The notes beneath the pieces are model-generated. The model worked only from the letters and a program-made list of their open reading frames with translations, had not been told where the DNA came from and made no database searches. The translations under genes and the position numbers were made by a program. DNA of 64,000 nucleotides from Primorskyibacter sedentarius (GTDB lineage: Bacteria > Pseudomonadota > Alphaproteobacteria > Rhodobacterales > Rhodobacteraceae), in the NCBI RefSeq assembly GCF_004342065.1, contig NZ_SLZU01000006.1, positions 62,001-126,000 on the forward strand, given 5' to 3'. Each line of letters opens with the position of its first letter. Positions within the stretch are counted from its first letter, which is position 1. Shown piece after piece: positions 1 through 7,701 of this stretch.

Positions 1-1
1 A

Positions 2-814
2 GTGGTCTACCGCATCGGCGTGACCTCTGCCGGGATCCGCGTGCGCGAGCTTGACCCGGCCACGGGGCGCTATGTCGAGAAGGCGGAATTTGCGCCTGAG
101 GAAGCCGCGGCTGATCCGGTCTATGCAGAGCTGCGCGACAAAGACGACACCCGGTTCCGTATCGCGCTGGCCGAAGGCGTGACCAGCTGGCAGGTTGTGC
201 AGGAACTGTCCTCGCTCGACGTGCTGGAAGGCGAGGTAGAGGTGCCCGCAGAGGGAAGCCTTGCGCCCGACAGCTACGAGATCCGGCCCGGAGATTCGCT
301 GGCCTCGGTGATTGAACGGATGCAGACGGCGCAGGAGGCGATCCTGACCGCAGCCTGGGAAAACCGCGCGGATGATCTGCCGCTGGAGACGCCGGAAGAG
401 GCGTTGATCCTGGCCTCGATCATCGAGAAGGAAACCGGCAACGCGGAAGAGCGTGGCGTGGTCGCATCGGTCTTTACCAACCGCCTACGGGTCGACATGC
501 CGCTGCAAACCGACCCGACGGTCATCTATGGCGTGACGGAAGGCAAAGGCGTGCTTGGGCGGGGGTTGCGCCGGTCGGAACTGGACCGTGCGACACCCTG
601 GAACACCTATGTCATCAAGGGTCTGCCGCCGACGCCCATTGCCAATCCCGGCCGTGCCAGCATCGAGGCTGCGCTCAATCCGCTTGATACCGATTACATC
701 TTCTTCGTGGCGAAAACGCTCAATCCGGCGGATGGGCACCTGTTTGCCGAGACATTGGAAGAGCATAATCGCAACGTGGCGGCCTATCGGGCGCTGGAGG
801 CACAGCGCAACTAG
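2..814 (+). CDS. mltG: Endolytic murein transglycosylase MltG, 3' part
   Basis: This is the C-terminal 270 residues of a YceG/MltG-family endolytic transglycosylase, which cuts nascent glycan strands at the inner membrane to end peptidoglycan polymerisation. The conserved catalytic segment ASIIEKETG with its glutamate is visible near residue 137, followed by the family hallmarks LQTDPTVIYG, TPWNTY and GLPPTPIANPG. Full-length members are around 340 to 400 residues, so the N-terminal membrane anchor and first part of the domain lie outside the window; the first GTG at position 2 is not a true start. An intrinsic terminator follows, which separates the gene from the GTA cluster. Confidence 0.93.
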   Translation: MVYRIGVTSAGIRVRELDPATGRYVEKAEFAPEEAAADPVYAELRDKDDTRFRIALAEGVTSWQVVQELSSLDVLEGEVEVPAEGSLAPDSYEIRPGDSLASVIERMQTAQEAILTAAWENRADDLPLETPEEALILASIIEKETGNAEERGVVASVFTNRLRVDMPLQTDPTVIYGVTEGKGVLGRGLRRSELDRATPWNTYVIKGLPPTPIANPGRASIEAALNPLDTDYIFFVAKTLNPADGHLFAETLEEHNRNVAAYRALEAQRN

Positions 815-882
815 TAGCGCTTGCGAACGTTGTGGTTTCGCAAAGGTTAACCACTTCATCTAGAGGGCGACGCTATCCGTAT

Positions 883-899
883 GGGGCGCCGCCCCTTTT
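883..899 (+). terminator. Intrinsic terminator after mltG
   Basis: A short G+C stem GGGGC/GCCCC with a three-base loop (883-895) is followed by TTTT. It lies about 70 bases after the mltG stop and would isolate mltG transcription from the GTA promoter. Confidence 0.6.
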
Positions 900-922
900 G
901 CATGTCGGTCAGACGCAACGAG

Positions 923-995
923 ACGTTAAGGATTTCAGGTCGGTTCGTTAACCATTGATGTCGTGAATTAGCAAGCATTTCCAGACGCTTAACGT
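923..995. promoter_or_regulatory. Inverted repeat upstream of the GTA promoter
   Basis: The octamer ACGTTAAG at 923-930 is matched by its exact reverse complement CTTAACGT at 988-995, with a 57-base spacer holding a further GTTAACC (947-953). The right arm ends 21 bases before the -35 hexamer of the GTA promoter, a position suited to an activator or repressor. No known operator is matched with confidence. Confidence 0.35.
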
Positions 996-1016
996 ACCGT
1001 GTAAGGGGTTTCAGGC

Positions 1017-1045
1017 TTGACTCTGCGAACGGTCTTCCGTATAGG
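1017..1045 (+). promoter_or_regulatory. Sigma-70-like promoter of the GTA cluster
   Basis: TTGACT (1017-1022) and TATAGG (1040-1045) are separated by exactly 17 bases, a near-consensus housekeeping promoter. Initiation would fall near 1052, about 100 bases before the g1 start, so the transcript has a leader that contains the terminator hairpin at 1072-1106. Housekeeping-like -35/-10 elements are compatible with an activator of the GafA type working through the main RNA polymerase, but that link is inference. Confidence 0.6.
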
Positions 1046-1071
1046 TTGTGGCATGCTGGAACAGGTGGGCG

Positions 1072-1106
1072 AACGGCCCCGGGGGTGACCCCGGTGGCCG
1101 TTTTTT
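1072..1106 (+). terminator. Leader terminator/attenuator ahead of GTA g1
   Basis: The left arm runs from 1072 to 1084 and the right arm from 1089 to 1102, with a GTGA loop (1085-1088) and one bulged T at 1095. This gives 13 base pairs, followed by T residues up to 1106. It is a textbook rho-independent terminator placed about 20 bases after the predicted transcription start and 48 bases before the g1 ATG. Read-through of this structure would be required for GTA expression. Confidence 0.75.
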
Positions 1107-1153
1107 CATGCGGTTCGGGCGGAGGATCACTCAACCGAGAGGTCATCGAGCAC

Positions 1154-1483
1154 ATGACACTTATTACCCCGGAAGAAGGGTTTGCCGAACTGGAAAACGT
1201 GGCCCGCGAGGTCCGCGAAGAACTTCGGGAAGCACGAAAAGATTTGCAGGACCTGAGACAACGGGTTCGCACCGGGGAAGTCGGAACGGAAACAGAGGGC
1301 CTGAAGATACTCGCATACGTGCGATCCATGTTGAAGGCTGCCAGCGAAACGGAGGCGCAACTTGCCAAAGCACAACGAGACAGAGCCGGAATTGTCCGGG
1401 ATTACGCGATCGATTTCGACGCCGCACGATCTGAGATCGGGTGCCGCCTGGATCGCCTCCGCAGATGTTGCCGTGAGGAATGA
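1154..1483 (+). CDS. GTA small terminase subunit (g1)
   Basis: A 109-residue, highly charged, helix-rich protein. The segment from residue 15 to 65 is heptad-like and dominated by Glu, Arg and Lys, consistent with a coiled coil. Position as the first gene of the GTA cluster, just before the large terminase, and length match g1 of Rhodobacter capsulatus GTA, which has been shown to act as a small terminase that helps package host DNA in headful style. The ATG at 1154 was chosen because upstream in-frame codons run into the leader terminator. Its 3' end overlaps the start region of the large terminase gene in another frame. Confidence 0.75.
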   Translation: MTLITPEEGFAELENVAREVREELREARKDLQDLRQRVRTGEVGTETEGLKILAYVRSMLKAASETEAQLAKAQRDRAGIVRDYAIDFDAARSEIGCRLDRLRRCCREE

Positions 1484-2774
1484 GTTTTTAAACAGTATGC
1501 CCAAGGGAGAGCTTCTTGCTCTCCCTTTCATTTTCGAGTTCTGGGCCATGGATCACCAGTTGCCGCCAGAGGGCGACTGGCGGTCCTGGGTCATTCTTGG
1601 TGGGCGCGGTGCGGGCAAGACCCGCGCCGGGTCTGAATGGGTCCGGTCAATGGTAGAGGGGTCGCGTCCGCGCGATCCCGGCCGGGCGAAACGTGTGGCA
1701 CTGGTGGGCGAGACGCTGGACCAGGTGCGCGAGGTGATGGTGTTTGGCGAGAGCGGCATTCTTGCCTGCTCGCCCCCTGACCGCAGGCCGGATTGGCATG
1801 GCGGGCGCCGGACCCTGATCTGGCCGAATGGAGCCGAGGCGATGGCCTTTTCCGCGCATGAGCCCGAAGCGCTGCGCGGTCCGCAGTTTGACGCGGCCTG
1901 GGTGGATGAGTTGGCGAAGTGGAAACGCGCGCAGGATACCTGGGACATGCTGCAATTCGGATTGCGGCTGGGGGAGTGTCCGCAGCAATGCGTTACGACG
2001 ACTCCGCGCAATGTAGTGGTTCTGAAGCAGCTGCTGAAGCTGGGCTCCACCGTGGTGTCACATGCGCCGACCGAAGCGAACCGGGCCAACCTTGCGGATA
2101 GTTTTCTGGCCGAGGTGCGGGCGCGCTATGCCGGTACGCGGTTGGGGCGGCAGGAACTGGACGGTGTGTTGATGGAAGACGAGGAGGGCGCGCTCTGGAC
2201 ACATTCGTTGCTGGATGAGGTGCGTATCGAAAAGGCGGGCGCGTTTGACCGGGTGCTTGTGGCGGTCGATCCGCCGGTAAGCGGCCATGCCGGATCTGAC
2301 GAATGCGGGATCGTCGCGGTTGGTGTCACCACGCAGGGGCCGGTGCAGGACTGGCGCGCGGTCGTGCTGGAAGATGCCAGCGTGCGTGCGGCCAGCCCGA
2401 TGACATGGGCGCGCGCGGCGATCACCTGCATGGAGCACTGGGGGGCGGACCGGCTGGTGGCCGAGGTCAATCAGGGTGGCGACATGGTCGAACAGGTCAT
2501 CCGTCAGGTTGATCCGCTGGTGCCTGTAACCAAGGTGCATGCCGCCAAGGGCAAGGTCGCGCGGGCAGAGCCTGTCGCGGCGCTGTACGAGCAGGGACGT
2601 GTCAGCCACCTGCGGGGTCTGGGCGATCTGGAAGATCAGATGTGCCGGATGACCCTGCAAGGTTATCAGGGCAAAGGCTCGCCGGATCGCGTGGACGCGC
2701 TGGTCTGGGCCTTGACCGAGGGCATGATCCAGTCGGCGGCGGGGTGGCGCAAGCCGCAGTTGCGTGCGCTCTAG
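1362..2774 (+). CDS. GTA large terminase (g2)
   Basis: ATPase/nuclease that drives DNA packaging into GTA heads. With the start used here, the Walker A motif GGRGAGKT lies at residues 80-87, the Walker B with its catalytic glutamate (AAWVDE) at 178-183, and the RNase H-like nuclease domain begins near 295 with the first metal-binding aspartate in AVDPP (residue 303). The start is uncertain. TTG at 1362 has a GGAGG six bases upstream but gives a 122-base overlap with g1. TTG at 1392 and GTG at 1473 are alternatives. The stretch AAWIASA near residue 28 resembles the N-terminus of GTA homologues as I remember them and argues for a start upstream of it. Confidence 0.93.
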   Translation: MPKHNETEPELSGITRSISTPHDLRSGAAWIASADVAVRNEFLNSMPKGELLALPFIFEFWAMDHQLPPEGDWRSWVILGGRGAGKTRAGSEWVRSMVEGSRPRDPGRAKRVALVGETLDQVREVMVFGESGILACSPPDRRPDWHGGRRTLIWPNGAEAMAFSAHEPEALRGPQFDAAWVDELAKWKRAQDTWDMLQFGLRLGECPQQCVTTTPRNVVVLKQLLKLGSTVVSHAPTEANRANLADSFLAEVRARYAGTRLGRQELDGVLMEDEEGALWTHSLLDEVRIEKAGAFDRVLVAVDPPVSGHAGSDECGIVAVGVTTQGPVQDWRAVVLEDASVRAASPMTWARAAITCMEHWGADRLVAEVNQGGDMVEQVIRQVDPLVPVTKVHAAKGKVARAEPVAALYEQGRVSHLRGLGDLEDQMCRMTLQGYQGKGSPDRVDALVWALTEGMIQSAAGWRKPQLRAL

Positions 2775-2820
2775 GGGGTGCGTTCGCATTGGTTAAGCAG
2801 CCTTAACCAATAAGCCCTAG
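2771..2820 (+). repeat. Nested inverted repeat between GTA g2 and g3
   Basis: A perfect 10-base-pair stem ATTGGTTAAG/CTTAACCAAT (2788-2797 and 2802-2811) has a CAGC loop. It is enclosed by an outer pair CTAGGG (2771-2776) and CCCTAG (2815-2820), starting right at the g2 stop codon. There is no T tract, so a stabilising or processing hairpin, or a protein-binding site, is more likely than a terminator. The TTAA half-sites are 6 bases apart, not the 7 expected of a CtrA box. Confidence 0.5.
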
Positions 2821-2960
2821 GTTGGTTTCAACGGCGGCGGGCACCCTCGCCATCAGGACAGCAAGAGTGACAGGCAGGCATGACGGGCCGCGCAAACCAG
2901 CGTGACACGGGCGATGGCGGCTTGCCTGCACGGCACAGGCGGAACGAGGAGCATCACAGG

Positions 2961-4169
2961 ATGGTATTTGATTTCATGCGCAAGAGCAGGGTTCCAGAAG
3001 CTCAGGCGCAGGTGCCTGCAGCGCCTGAGGCCAAGGCCAGCGCCGTGGGTCGCGTGATCGCCATGCAGGGCGCGGGGCGTGTGGCCTGGAGCCCTCGTGA
3101 CACGGTTTCGCTGACGCGCACCGGCTTTGCCGGGAACCCGGTCGGGTTTCGCGCGGTGAAGCTGATCGCCGAGGCCGCAGCGGCGCTGCCGCTGGTGCTT
3201 CAGGATGCGGAGCGGCGCTATGAAAGCCATCCGGTTCTGTCGCTTTTGTCCGCGCCCAACCCCGCGCAGCGCCGGGCCGAGTTGCTGGAGTCGCTTTACG
3301 GTCAGATCCTGCTGTCGGGCAATGGTTATGTCGAGGCGGTCAACAGCGACCTAGGCGACTTGGCCGAGCTGCACGTCCTGCGCTCTGACCGGTTGTCTGT
3401 GATCCCGGGCCCGGACGGTTGGCCGGTGGGCTATGAATATGCCGTGGGCGGGCGCAAGCATCGGTTTGATGCGACGGGGCCGGTCTCTCCGATCTGCCAT
3501 ATCAAGAGCTTCCATCCGCAGGACGACCATTACGGGCTAAGCCCGATGCATGCCGCAGCGATGGCGCTTGATGTCCACAGCAGCGCGTCCCGCTGGTCAA
3601 AAGCGCTTCTGGACAATGCCGCGCGGCCGTCCGGGGCGATTGTCTACAAGGGTGCCGAGGGGCAGGGCAGTCTGGGTCAGGACCAGTATGACCGGCTGGT
3701 GAGCGAGATGGAAAGCTATCACCAGGGCGCGCGAAACGCCGGGCGGCCGATGCTTCTGGAAGGTGGCCTGGACTGGAAGCCGATGGGGTTCAGCCCCTCG
3801 GATATGGAGTTCCAGAAGACCAAGGAAAGTGCGGCGCGGGAGATTGCGCTCGCCTTCGGGGTGCCGCCCATGTTGATGGGTATTCCCGGCGACGCGACCT
3901 ATGCGAATTACCAGGAAGCCAATCGCGCCTTCTACCGGCTGACGGTCCTGCCGCTGGCAATGCGGGTGGCGGCAGCGCTGAGCGGCTGGCTGGGGGCGCA
4001 TATGGGCGAAGGGTTCGAGCTGAAGCCGGATCTGGATCAGGTGCCTGCGCTCAGCGCCGAACGTGACGCGCAGTGGAAGCGCGTGACCGGGGCGGAATTT
4101 CTGACCGTCGCCGAGAAACGCGCGATGCTTGGCCTGCCTGCGCTGGCGGAGGATGAGGACGATGGCTGA
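2961..4169 (+). CDS. GTA portal protein (g3)
   Basis: A 402-residue HK97-type phage portal protein, the dodecameric ring at the head vertex through which DNA enters and to which the tail attaches. Family features include the N-terminal segment RTGFAGNPVGFRAVKLIAEA, the motif SGNGYVE near residue 117, and the C-terminal stretch PPMLMGIPGDATYANYQEAN that is typical of this family. ATG 2961 is preceded by GAGGAG at a spacing of 9. An in-frame upstream ATG at 2880 has no such site and adds residues that are not portal-like. The stop overlaps the g3.5 start by 8 bases. Confidence 0.93.
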   Translation: MVFDFMRKSRVPEAQAQVPAAPEAKASAVGRVIAMQGAGRVAWSPRDTVSLTRTGFAGNPVGFRAVKLIAEAAAALPLVLQDAERRYESHPVLSLLSAPNPAQRRAELLESLYGQILLSGNGYVEAVNSDLGDLAELHVLRSDRLSVIPGPDGWPVGYEYAVGGRKHRFDATGPVSPICHIKSFHPQDDHYGLSPMHAAAMALDVHSSASRWSKALLDNAARPSGAIVYKGAEGQGSLGQDQYDRLVSEMESYHQGARNAGRPMLLEGGLDWKPMGFSPSDMEFQKTKESAAREIALAFGVPPMLMGIPGDATYANYQEANRAFYRLTVLPLAMRVAAALSGWLGAHMGEGFELKPDLDQVPALSAERDAQWKRVTGAEFLTVAEKRAMLGLPALAEDEDDG

Positions 4170-4383
4170 TGGCCGGGGCGTTCCCTTTGATTGTGCGCCG
4201 TCGCTCAAGCTGGAGGCGCATGAGCGCCTGGCCCGGATGCAGTTCGAGGCGGCCGAAAGACGGGTCGACAAGATCGAAGTGCTGATGGAGCGGCTTGAGC
4301 GGCGGTTGTGGCTGGCGGTTTACGGCGTGGTGGGCGTGATCCTGGCTCAGGCTGTTCAAGGCCTGATGGCCGCCGCCCCCTGA
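4162..4383 (+). CDS. GTA g3.5 small membrane-anchored-like protein
   Basis: A 73-residue protein in the position of g3.5 of the R. capsulatus GTA cluster. Residues 12-48 form a charged, probably coiled-coil helix (repeated LE/ERR pattern), followed by one hydrophobic segment around residues 49-70 that could be a transmembrane helix. Translation is probably coupled to the portal gene, because its ATG lies inside the last codons of g3. Its role in particle formation is not established from sequence. Confidence 0.75.
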   Translation: MADGRGVPFDCAPSLKLEAHERLARMQFEAAERRVDKIEVLMERLERRLWLAVYGVVGVILAQAVQGLMAAAP

Positions 4384-4415
4384 GGCCGGAATTCGAGATG
4401 ATGGAAGGACAAGAC

Positions 4416-4970
4416 ATGCAGACGGATTACGGGCTGGAGCAGAAATTCTGCCGTTTCGAGACCGAGGTTTCGGTGACCGATGGCAGCCGGATCGAGGGCT
4501 ATGCCTCGCTTTTCGGCGCCTGCGATCAGGGTGGAGATGTCGTCGAGGCGGGCGCCTACAAGGCATCGCTGAAGCGCATGGCCGAGGAACGCCGCGCGGT
4601 GAAAATGCTGTGGCAGCACGACCCGGCAACGCCGATTGGCATCTGGGACGAGGTGCGCGAGGACGGCCGCGGGCTATACGTCAAGGGCCGGTTGCTGGAC
4701 AGCACCCAGAAGGGCCGCGAGGCGGCGGCCCTGATCGCGGCCGGAGCGATTGACGGGCTGTCGATCGGCTACCGCACGGTGAAGGCCACGAAGAACGACA
4801 GGGGCCAGCGGCTTCTGACGGAACTGGAGCTTTGGGAGGTGTCGCTTGTCACTTTCCCGATGCTGCCCAGTGCGCGGGTGGCGGCCAAGGGCGATGCCCC
4901 GGCCGAGGCCATGCTGCGTGAATTGGCGCAGGCGCTGGAAGGCGCACGCCGGAACCTGACGCGCGACTGA
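4416..4970 (+). CDS. GTA prohead protease (g4)
   Basis: A 184-residue serine protease of the HK97 prohead family (U35/S78 type) that removes the N-terminal scaffold region of the capsid protein during head maturation. The triad candidates are well placed: His68 in LWQHDP, Ser116 in GLSIGY and Glu141 in LWEVSL, close to the positions known for HK97 gp4. Of three in-frame ATGs (4398, 4401, 4416) the last is chosen because GGAAGGA precedes it by 6 bases. The gene stands immediately before the capsid gene, the usual order for this module. Confidence 0.92.
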   Translation: MQTDYGLEQKFCRFETEVSVTDGSRIEGYASLFGACDQGGDVVEAGAYKASLKRMAEERRAVKMLWQHDPATPIGIWDEVREDGRGLYVKGRLLDSTQKGREAAALIAAGAIDGLSIGYRTVKATKNDRGQRLLTELELWEVSLVTFPMLPSARVAAKGDAPAEAMLRELAQALEGARRNLTRD

Positions 4971-4998
4971 CGCGCCAAGCCACTACAGGACCAACGCC

Positions 4999-6180
4999 AT
5001 GAGCAAGACCGAGACGACCTCTCGGATCGGGGAAGATCTGTCTCCGGTCACCCAAGTGAAATCCGCGATTGCGGGTTTCGTCGGGGATTTCAAGACCTTT
5101 CAGGACGACATGTCCGCACGACTTCAACAACAGGAAGAGCGACTGACCATGCTTGATCGTAAATCTCATACTGCCTACCGCCCCGCACTGGCCATGACGG
5201 CCGATGCCGAGGTGCCGCATCAGAAGGCGTTCAACGCCTATTTGCGGTCGGGCGACGACGATGGGCTTCGTGGCCTGGAGCTGGAAGGCAAGGCGATGTC
5301 CACGGCGGTGAACGGAGACGGTGGCTATCTGGTGGATCCGGTGACCTCTGCGTCGGTCAATTCGGTGCTGTCGACCACAGCGTCGATCCGGGCCATCGCC
5401 AATGTCGTGAATGTCGAAGCTACGTCCTATGACGTGCTGATCGACACGTCTGAAATAGGCGCGGGCTGGGCATCCGAGACCGGCTCTTCGACCGAGACGG
5501 GCACGCCGATCGTTGACCGTATTGCCATCCCGCTGCACGAGCTTTCGGCGCTGCCCAAAGCGTCCCAGCGTTTGCTGGACGATGCCGCGTTCGACATCGA
5601 AGGCTGGCTGGCGGGCCGCATTGCGGACAAATTTGCCCGCGCAGAGGCCGCAGCGTTCATCAGCGGTGATGGCAATGACAAGCCCACCGGTTTCCTGACC
5701 CATCCTGCTGTCGACAACGATGTCTGGAGCTGGGGCAATATCGGCTATGTGCCGACAGGTGCGGACGGGGCCTTTGCCGGTGCCGATGCGCTGATCGACC
5801 TCGTCTATGCTCTGGGTGCAGAATACCGCGCCAACGGCACTTTCGTGATGAACTCGAAGACGGCCGGCCTGGTGCGCAAGATGAAGGACGCGGACGGACG
5901 CTTCTTGTGGTCCGACGGTCTGGCGGCGGCAGAGCCCGCGCGTCTGCTGGGCTACCGCGTGTTGATCGCCGAAGACATGCCCGATGTGGCCTCTGGCGCC
6001 GACGCGATTGCCTTTGGCGACTTCGGCACCGGTTATACTGTCGCCGAACGTCCCGACCTGCGCGTTCTGCGCGATCCGTTCTCGGCCAAGCCGCATGTCC
6101 TGTTCTACGCGACCAAGCGTGTCGGTGGCGACGTGAGCGACTTTGCCGCGATCAAGCTTCTGCGTTTCGCCGTCTCTTAA
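4999..6180 (+). CDS. GTA major capsid protein (g5)
   Basis: A 393-residue HK97-fold major capsid protein. Residues 1 to about 95 form the charged, coiled-coil-like delta domain expected to be removed by the g4 protease. The mature part begins near the segment GKAMSTAVNGDGGYLVDP. Further family features are the E-loop region rich in SETGSSTETGTP, the helix RADKFARAE-like spine (here RIADKFARAEAAAFI) and the C-terminal strand VGGDVSDFAAIKLLRF. It is followed by a 159-base non-coding gap, the second largest inside the cluster after the 186-base gap between g2 and g3, which holds terminator-like structures. Confidence 0.95.
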   Translation: MSKTETTSRIGEDLSPVTQVKSAIAGFVGDFKTFQDDMSARLQQQEERLTMLDRKSHTAYRPALAMTADAEVPHQKAFNAYLRSGDDDGLRGLELEGKAMSTAVNGDGGYLVDPVTSASVNSVLSTTASIRAIANVVNVEATSYDVLIDTSEIGAGWASETGSSTETGTPIVDRIAIPLHELSALPKASQRLLDDAAFDIEGWLAGRIADKFARAEAAAFISGDGNDKPTGFLTHPAVDNDVWSWGNIGYVPTGADGAFAGADALIDLVYALGAEYRANGTFVMNSKTAGLVRKMKDADGRFLWSDGLAAAEPARLLGYRVLIAEDMPDVASGADAIAFGDFGTGYTVAERPDLRVLRDPFSAKPHVLFYATKRVGGDVSDFAAIKLLRFAVS

Positions 6181-6196
6181 GGCGCGGCGGATGGGT

Positions 6197-6212
6197 GGCG
6201 GGGTAACCCGCC
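6197..6212 (+). repeat. Hairpin directly after the capsid gene
   Basis: Perfect 6-base-pair stem GGCGGG/CCCGCC with a GTAA tetraloop (a GNRA loop), beginning 17 bases after the capsid stop. It could protect the 3' end of the capsid message. Confidence 0.5.
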
Positions 6213-6217
6213 GCTCT

Positions 6218-6294
6218 GGCGCGCGCCGCATCAGACTTGCGTTGTCCAACTGCTCCCCTCCGTTCGAGCAACGTGAGTGGCGCGCGCCTTTTTT
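6218..6294 (+). terminator. Duplicated palindrome with T tract after the capsid gene
   Basis: The 10-base palindrome GGCGCGCGCC occurs at 6218-6227 and again at 6279-6288, the second copy being followed at once by TTTTTT (6289-6294). The two copies can pair with each other to make a long-loop stem with a terminal T tract, the layout of an intrinsic terminator, located between the capsid gene and g6. Partial termination here would give more capsid than tail transcripts. Confidence 0.5.
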
Positions 6295-6339
6295 GCCAGA
6301 AAAGCTCCCGCGGAGGGGCAGGATGTTTGGAGACGATCC

Positions 6340-6936
6340 ATGATGTTGATCGAAGAAACCACGGTGCCGCAGGCGGTGCTACCGGTTGCGGGGCTGCGGA
6401 GCCACCTGCGGCTGGGGTCGGGCTTTGCCGAGGAGAGCCTGCAGGATGGCTTGCTCGAAGGCTTTCTGCGAGCGGCGATGGCCGCCATCGAAGCGCGCAT
6501 CGGAAAAGCGTTGATCGCACGTGATTACACCTGGACTGTTGAACGCTGGAACGATGCCGGGCAGGGATTGCCGATTGCGCCCGTAAGCGCCGTTCTGCAA
6601 CTGTCCATTGCCGGACGGGACGGCGTGCCGGCCGTGATCGACCCTGCCAGATACCGGTTGGTGCAGGATGCGGTGCGCCCGGTCCTGGCGCCGGTTGGAA
6701 GCTGCCTGCCGACGATCCCCGAGGGTGGCCGCGCAGTGCTGCGCCTGACCGCCGGTATGTCGCCTGACTGGGGCAACCTGCCCGCAGATATTGCGCAAGC
6801 GGCGATGTTGCTGGCCGCGCATTATTACGAATACCGGGACGAAACCTCTTTAGGCCGTGGATGCATGCCATTTGGTGTGACCAGCCTGATCGAGCGCTAC
6901 CGCCCGGTGCGGATCGGCCTGGGAGCAGGGCAATGA
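6340..6936 (+). CDS. GTA head-tail connector adaptor (g6)
   Basis: A 198-residue protein of the HK97 gp6-like adaptor family that forms a ring below the portal. The N-terminus MMLIEETTVP and the segment LRLGSGFAEE, followed by the conserved DIAQAAMLLAAHYYEYRD helix, match GTA g6 proteins. ATG 6340 has GGAGA at a spacing of 6; a farther upstream in-frame ATG lies within the post-capsid structured region and is not supported. Its stop codon overlaps the g7 start in ATGA fashion. Confidence 0.88.
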   Translation: MMLIEETTVPQAVLPVAGLRSHLRLGSGFAEESLQDGLLEGFLRAAMAAIEARIGKALIARDYTWTVERWNDAGQGLPIAPVSAVLQLSIAGRDGVPAVIDPARYRLVQDAVRPVLAPVGSCLPTIPEGGRAVLRLTAGMSPDWGNLPADIAQAAMLLAAHYYEYRDETSLGRGCMPFGVTSLIERYRPVRIGLGAGQ

Positions 6937-7271
6937 GTACCCTCGGGTTGAACCGCCCGCTGGTGCTGGAGGCGCCTCTGGTGACGGCAAACGGGTCTGG
7001 CGGCTATGACGTAGGCTGGGCCGCACTTGGCACGCTTTGGGCCGAGGTCATACCGCGGACCGGGCGCGAAGTGAAAGGGCCCGCGTCCTCTGCCTCGGTC
7101 ATGGGGTTCAAGATCACGGTGCGCGGCGCCCCGGTGGGCAGCGCAATGCGCCCGCAGGCAGGCCAGCGGTTCCGCGAAGGGACCCGACATTACCGCATCG
7201 AGGCGGTCAGCGAGCGCGATCCGCGCGGCCGTTTCCTGGTTTGCTTTGCCGAAGAAGAGGTGGCGGCATGA
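6933..7271 (+). CDS. GTA head closure protein (g7)
   Basis: A 112-residue protein related to phage head-tail joining/stopper proteins (SPP1 gp16/HK97 gp7 type). The segment GTLWAEVIPRTGREV and the C-terminal YRIEAVSERD are characteristic beta-barrel elements. It closes the portal after packaging and forms the tail attachment surface. It overlaps g6 and g8 by four bases each, so translation of the connector proteins is probably coupled. Confidence 0.85.
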   Translation: MSTLGLNRPLVLEAPLVTANGSGGYDVGWAALGTLWAEVIPRTGREVKGPASSASVMGFKITVRGAPVGSAMRPQAGQRFREGTRHYRIEAVSERDPRGRFLVCFAEEEVAA

Positions 7272-7678
7272 GCCATGCGCTTTCCGCACCGCTTCAAGCG
7301 GCCGTCTATCAGTACCTCCTTGCGGATGCCGGGGTGCAGGCCAGCATCGGGGCGCATCTCTATGATGCGCTGCCTTCGGGCCGGGTGCCGGATCTTTATG
7401 CGACGCTGGGTGCAGAGGTCGTGCGGGACAAATCCGACGCGTCGGGGGCAGGTGCAGAGCACGATCTGACGATCAGCGTCGTGACGGGTGCCTCCGGGTT
7501 CCAGCAGGCTAAGGAAGCGGCGGCCGCGATCAGCGATGCGCTTGACGATCCGGTCTTGACCCTAAGCCGCGGGCGTCTGGTGGGGATGCGGTTCCTCAAG
7601 GCGCAGGCGGCACGTGTCGGAACCGGAACAATCCGCCGCATCGATCTGAAATTCCGCGCCCGCGTGGAAGACAACTGA
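7268..7678 (+). CDS. GTA tail terminator, DUF3168 (g8)
   Basis: A 136-residue DUF3168 protein, the family that includes tail-completion/terminator proteins capping the tail tube at the head end. Visible family signals are LQAAVYQYLLAD at the start, HLYDALPSG, HDLTISVVTG and the end strand RRIDLKFRARVED. ATG 7268 overlaps the g7 stop; the longer upstream reading frame is only antisense-like extension over g7. Confidence 0.85.
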   Translation: MSHALSAPLQAAVYQYLLADAGVQASIGAHLYDALPSGRVPDLYATLGAEVVRDKSDASGAGAEHDLTISVVTGASGFQQAKEAAAAISDALDDPVLTLSRGRLVGMRFLKAQAARVGTGTIRRIDLKFRARVEDN

Positions 7679-7701
7679 ACATCATCAACGGAGTAAATGC
7701 C

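Noticed and set aside
2788-2811. A CtrA binding box (TTAA-N7-TTAA) between GTA g2 and g3
   Set aside because: The TTAA half-sites are separated by six bases rather than seven and form a perfect hairpin, which explains them better.
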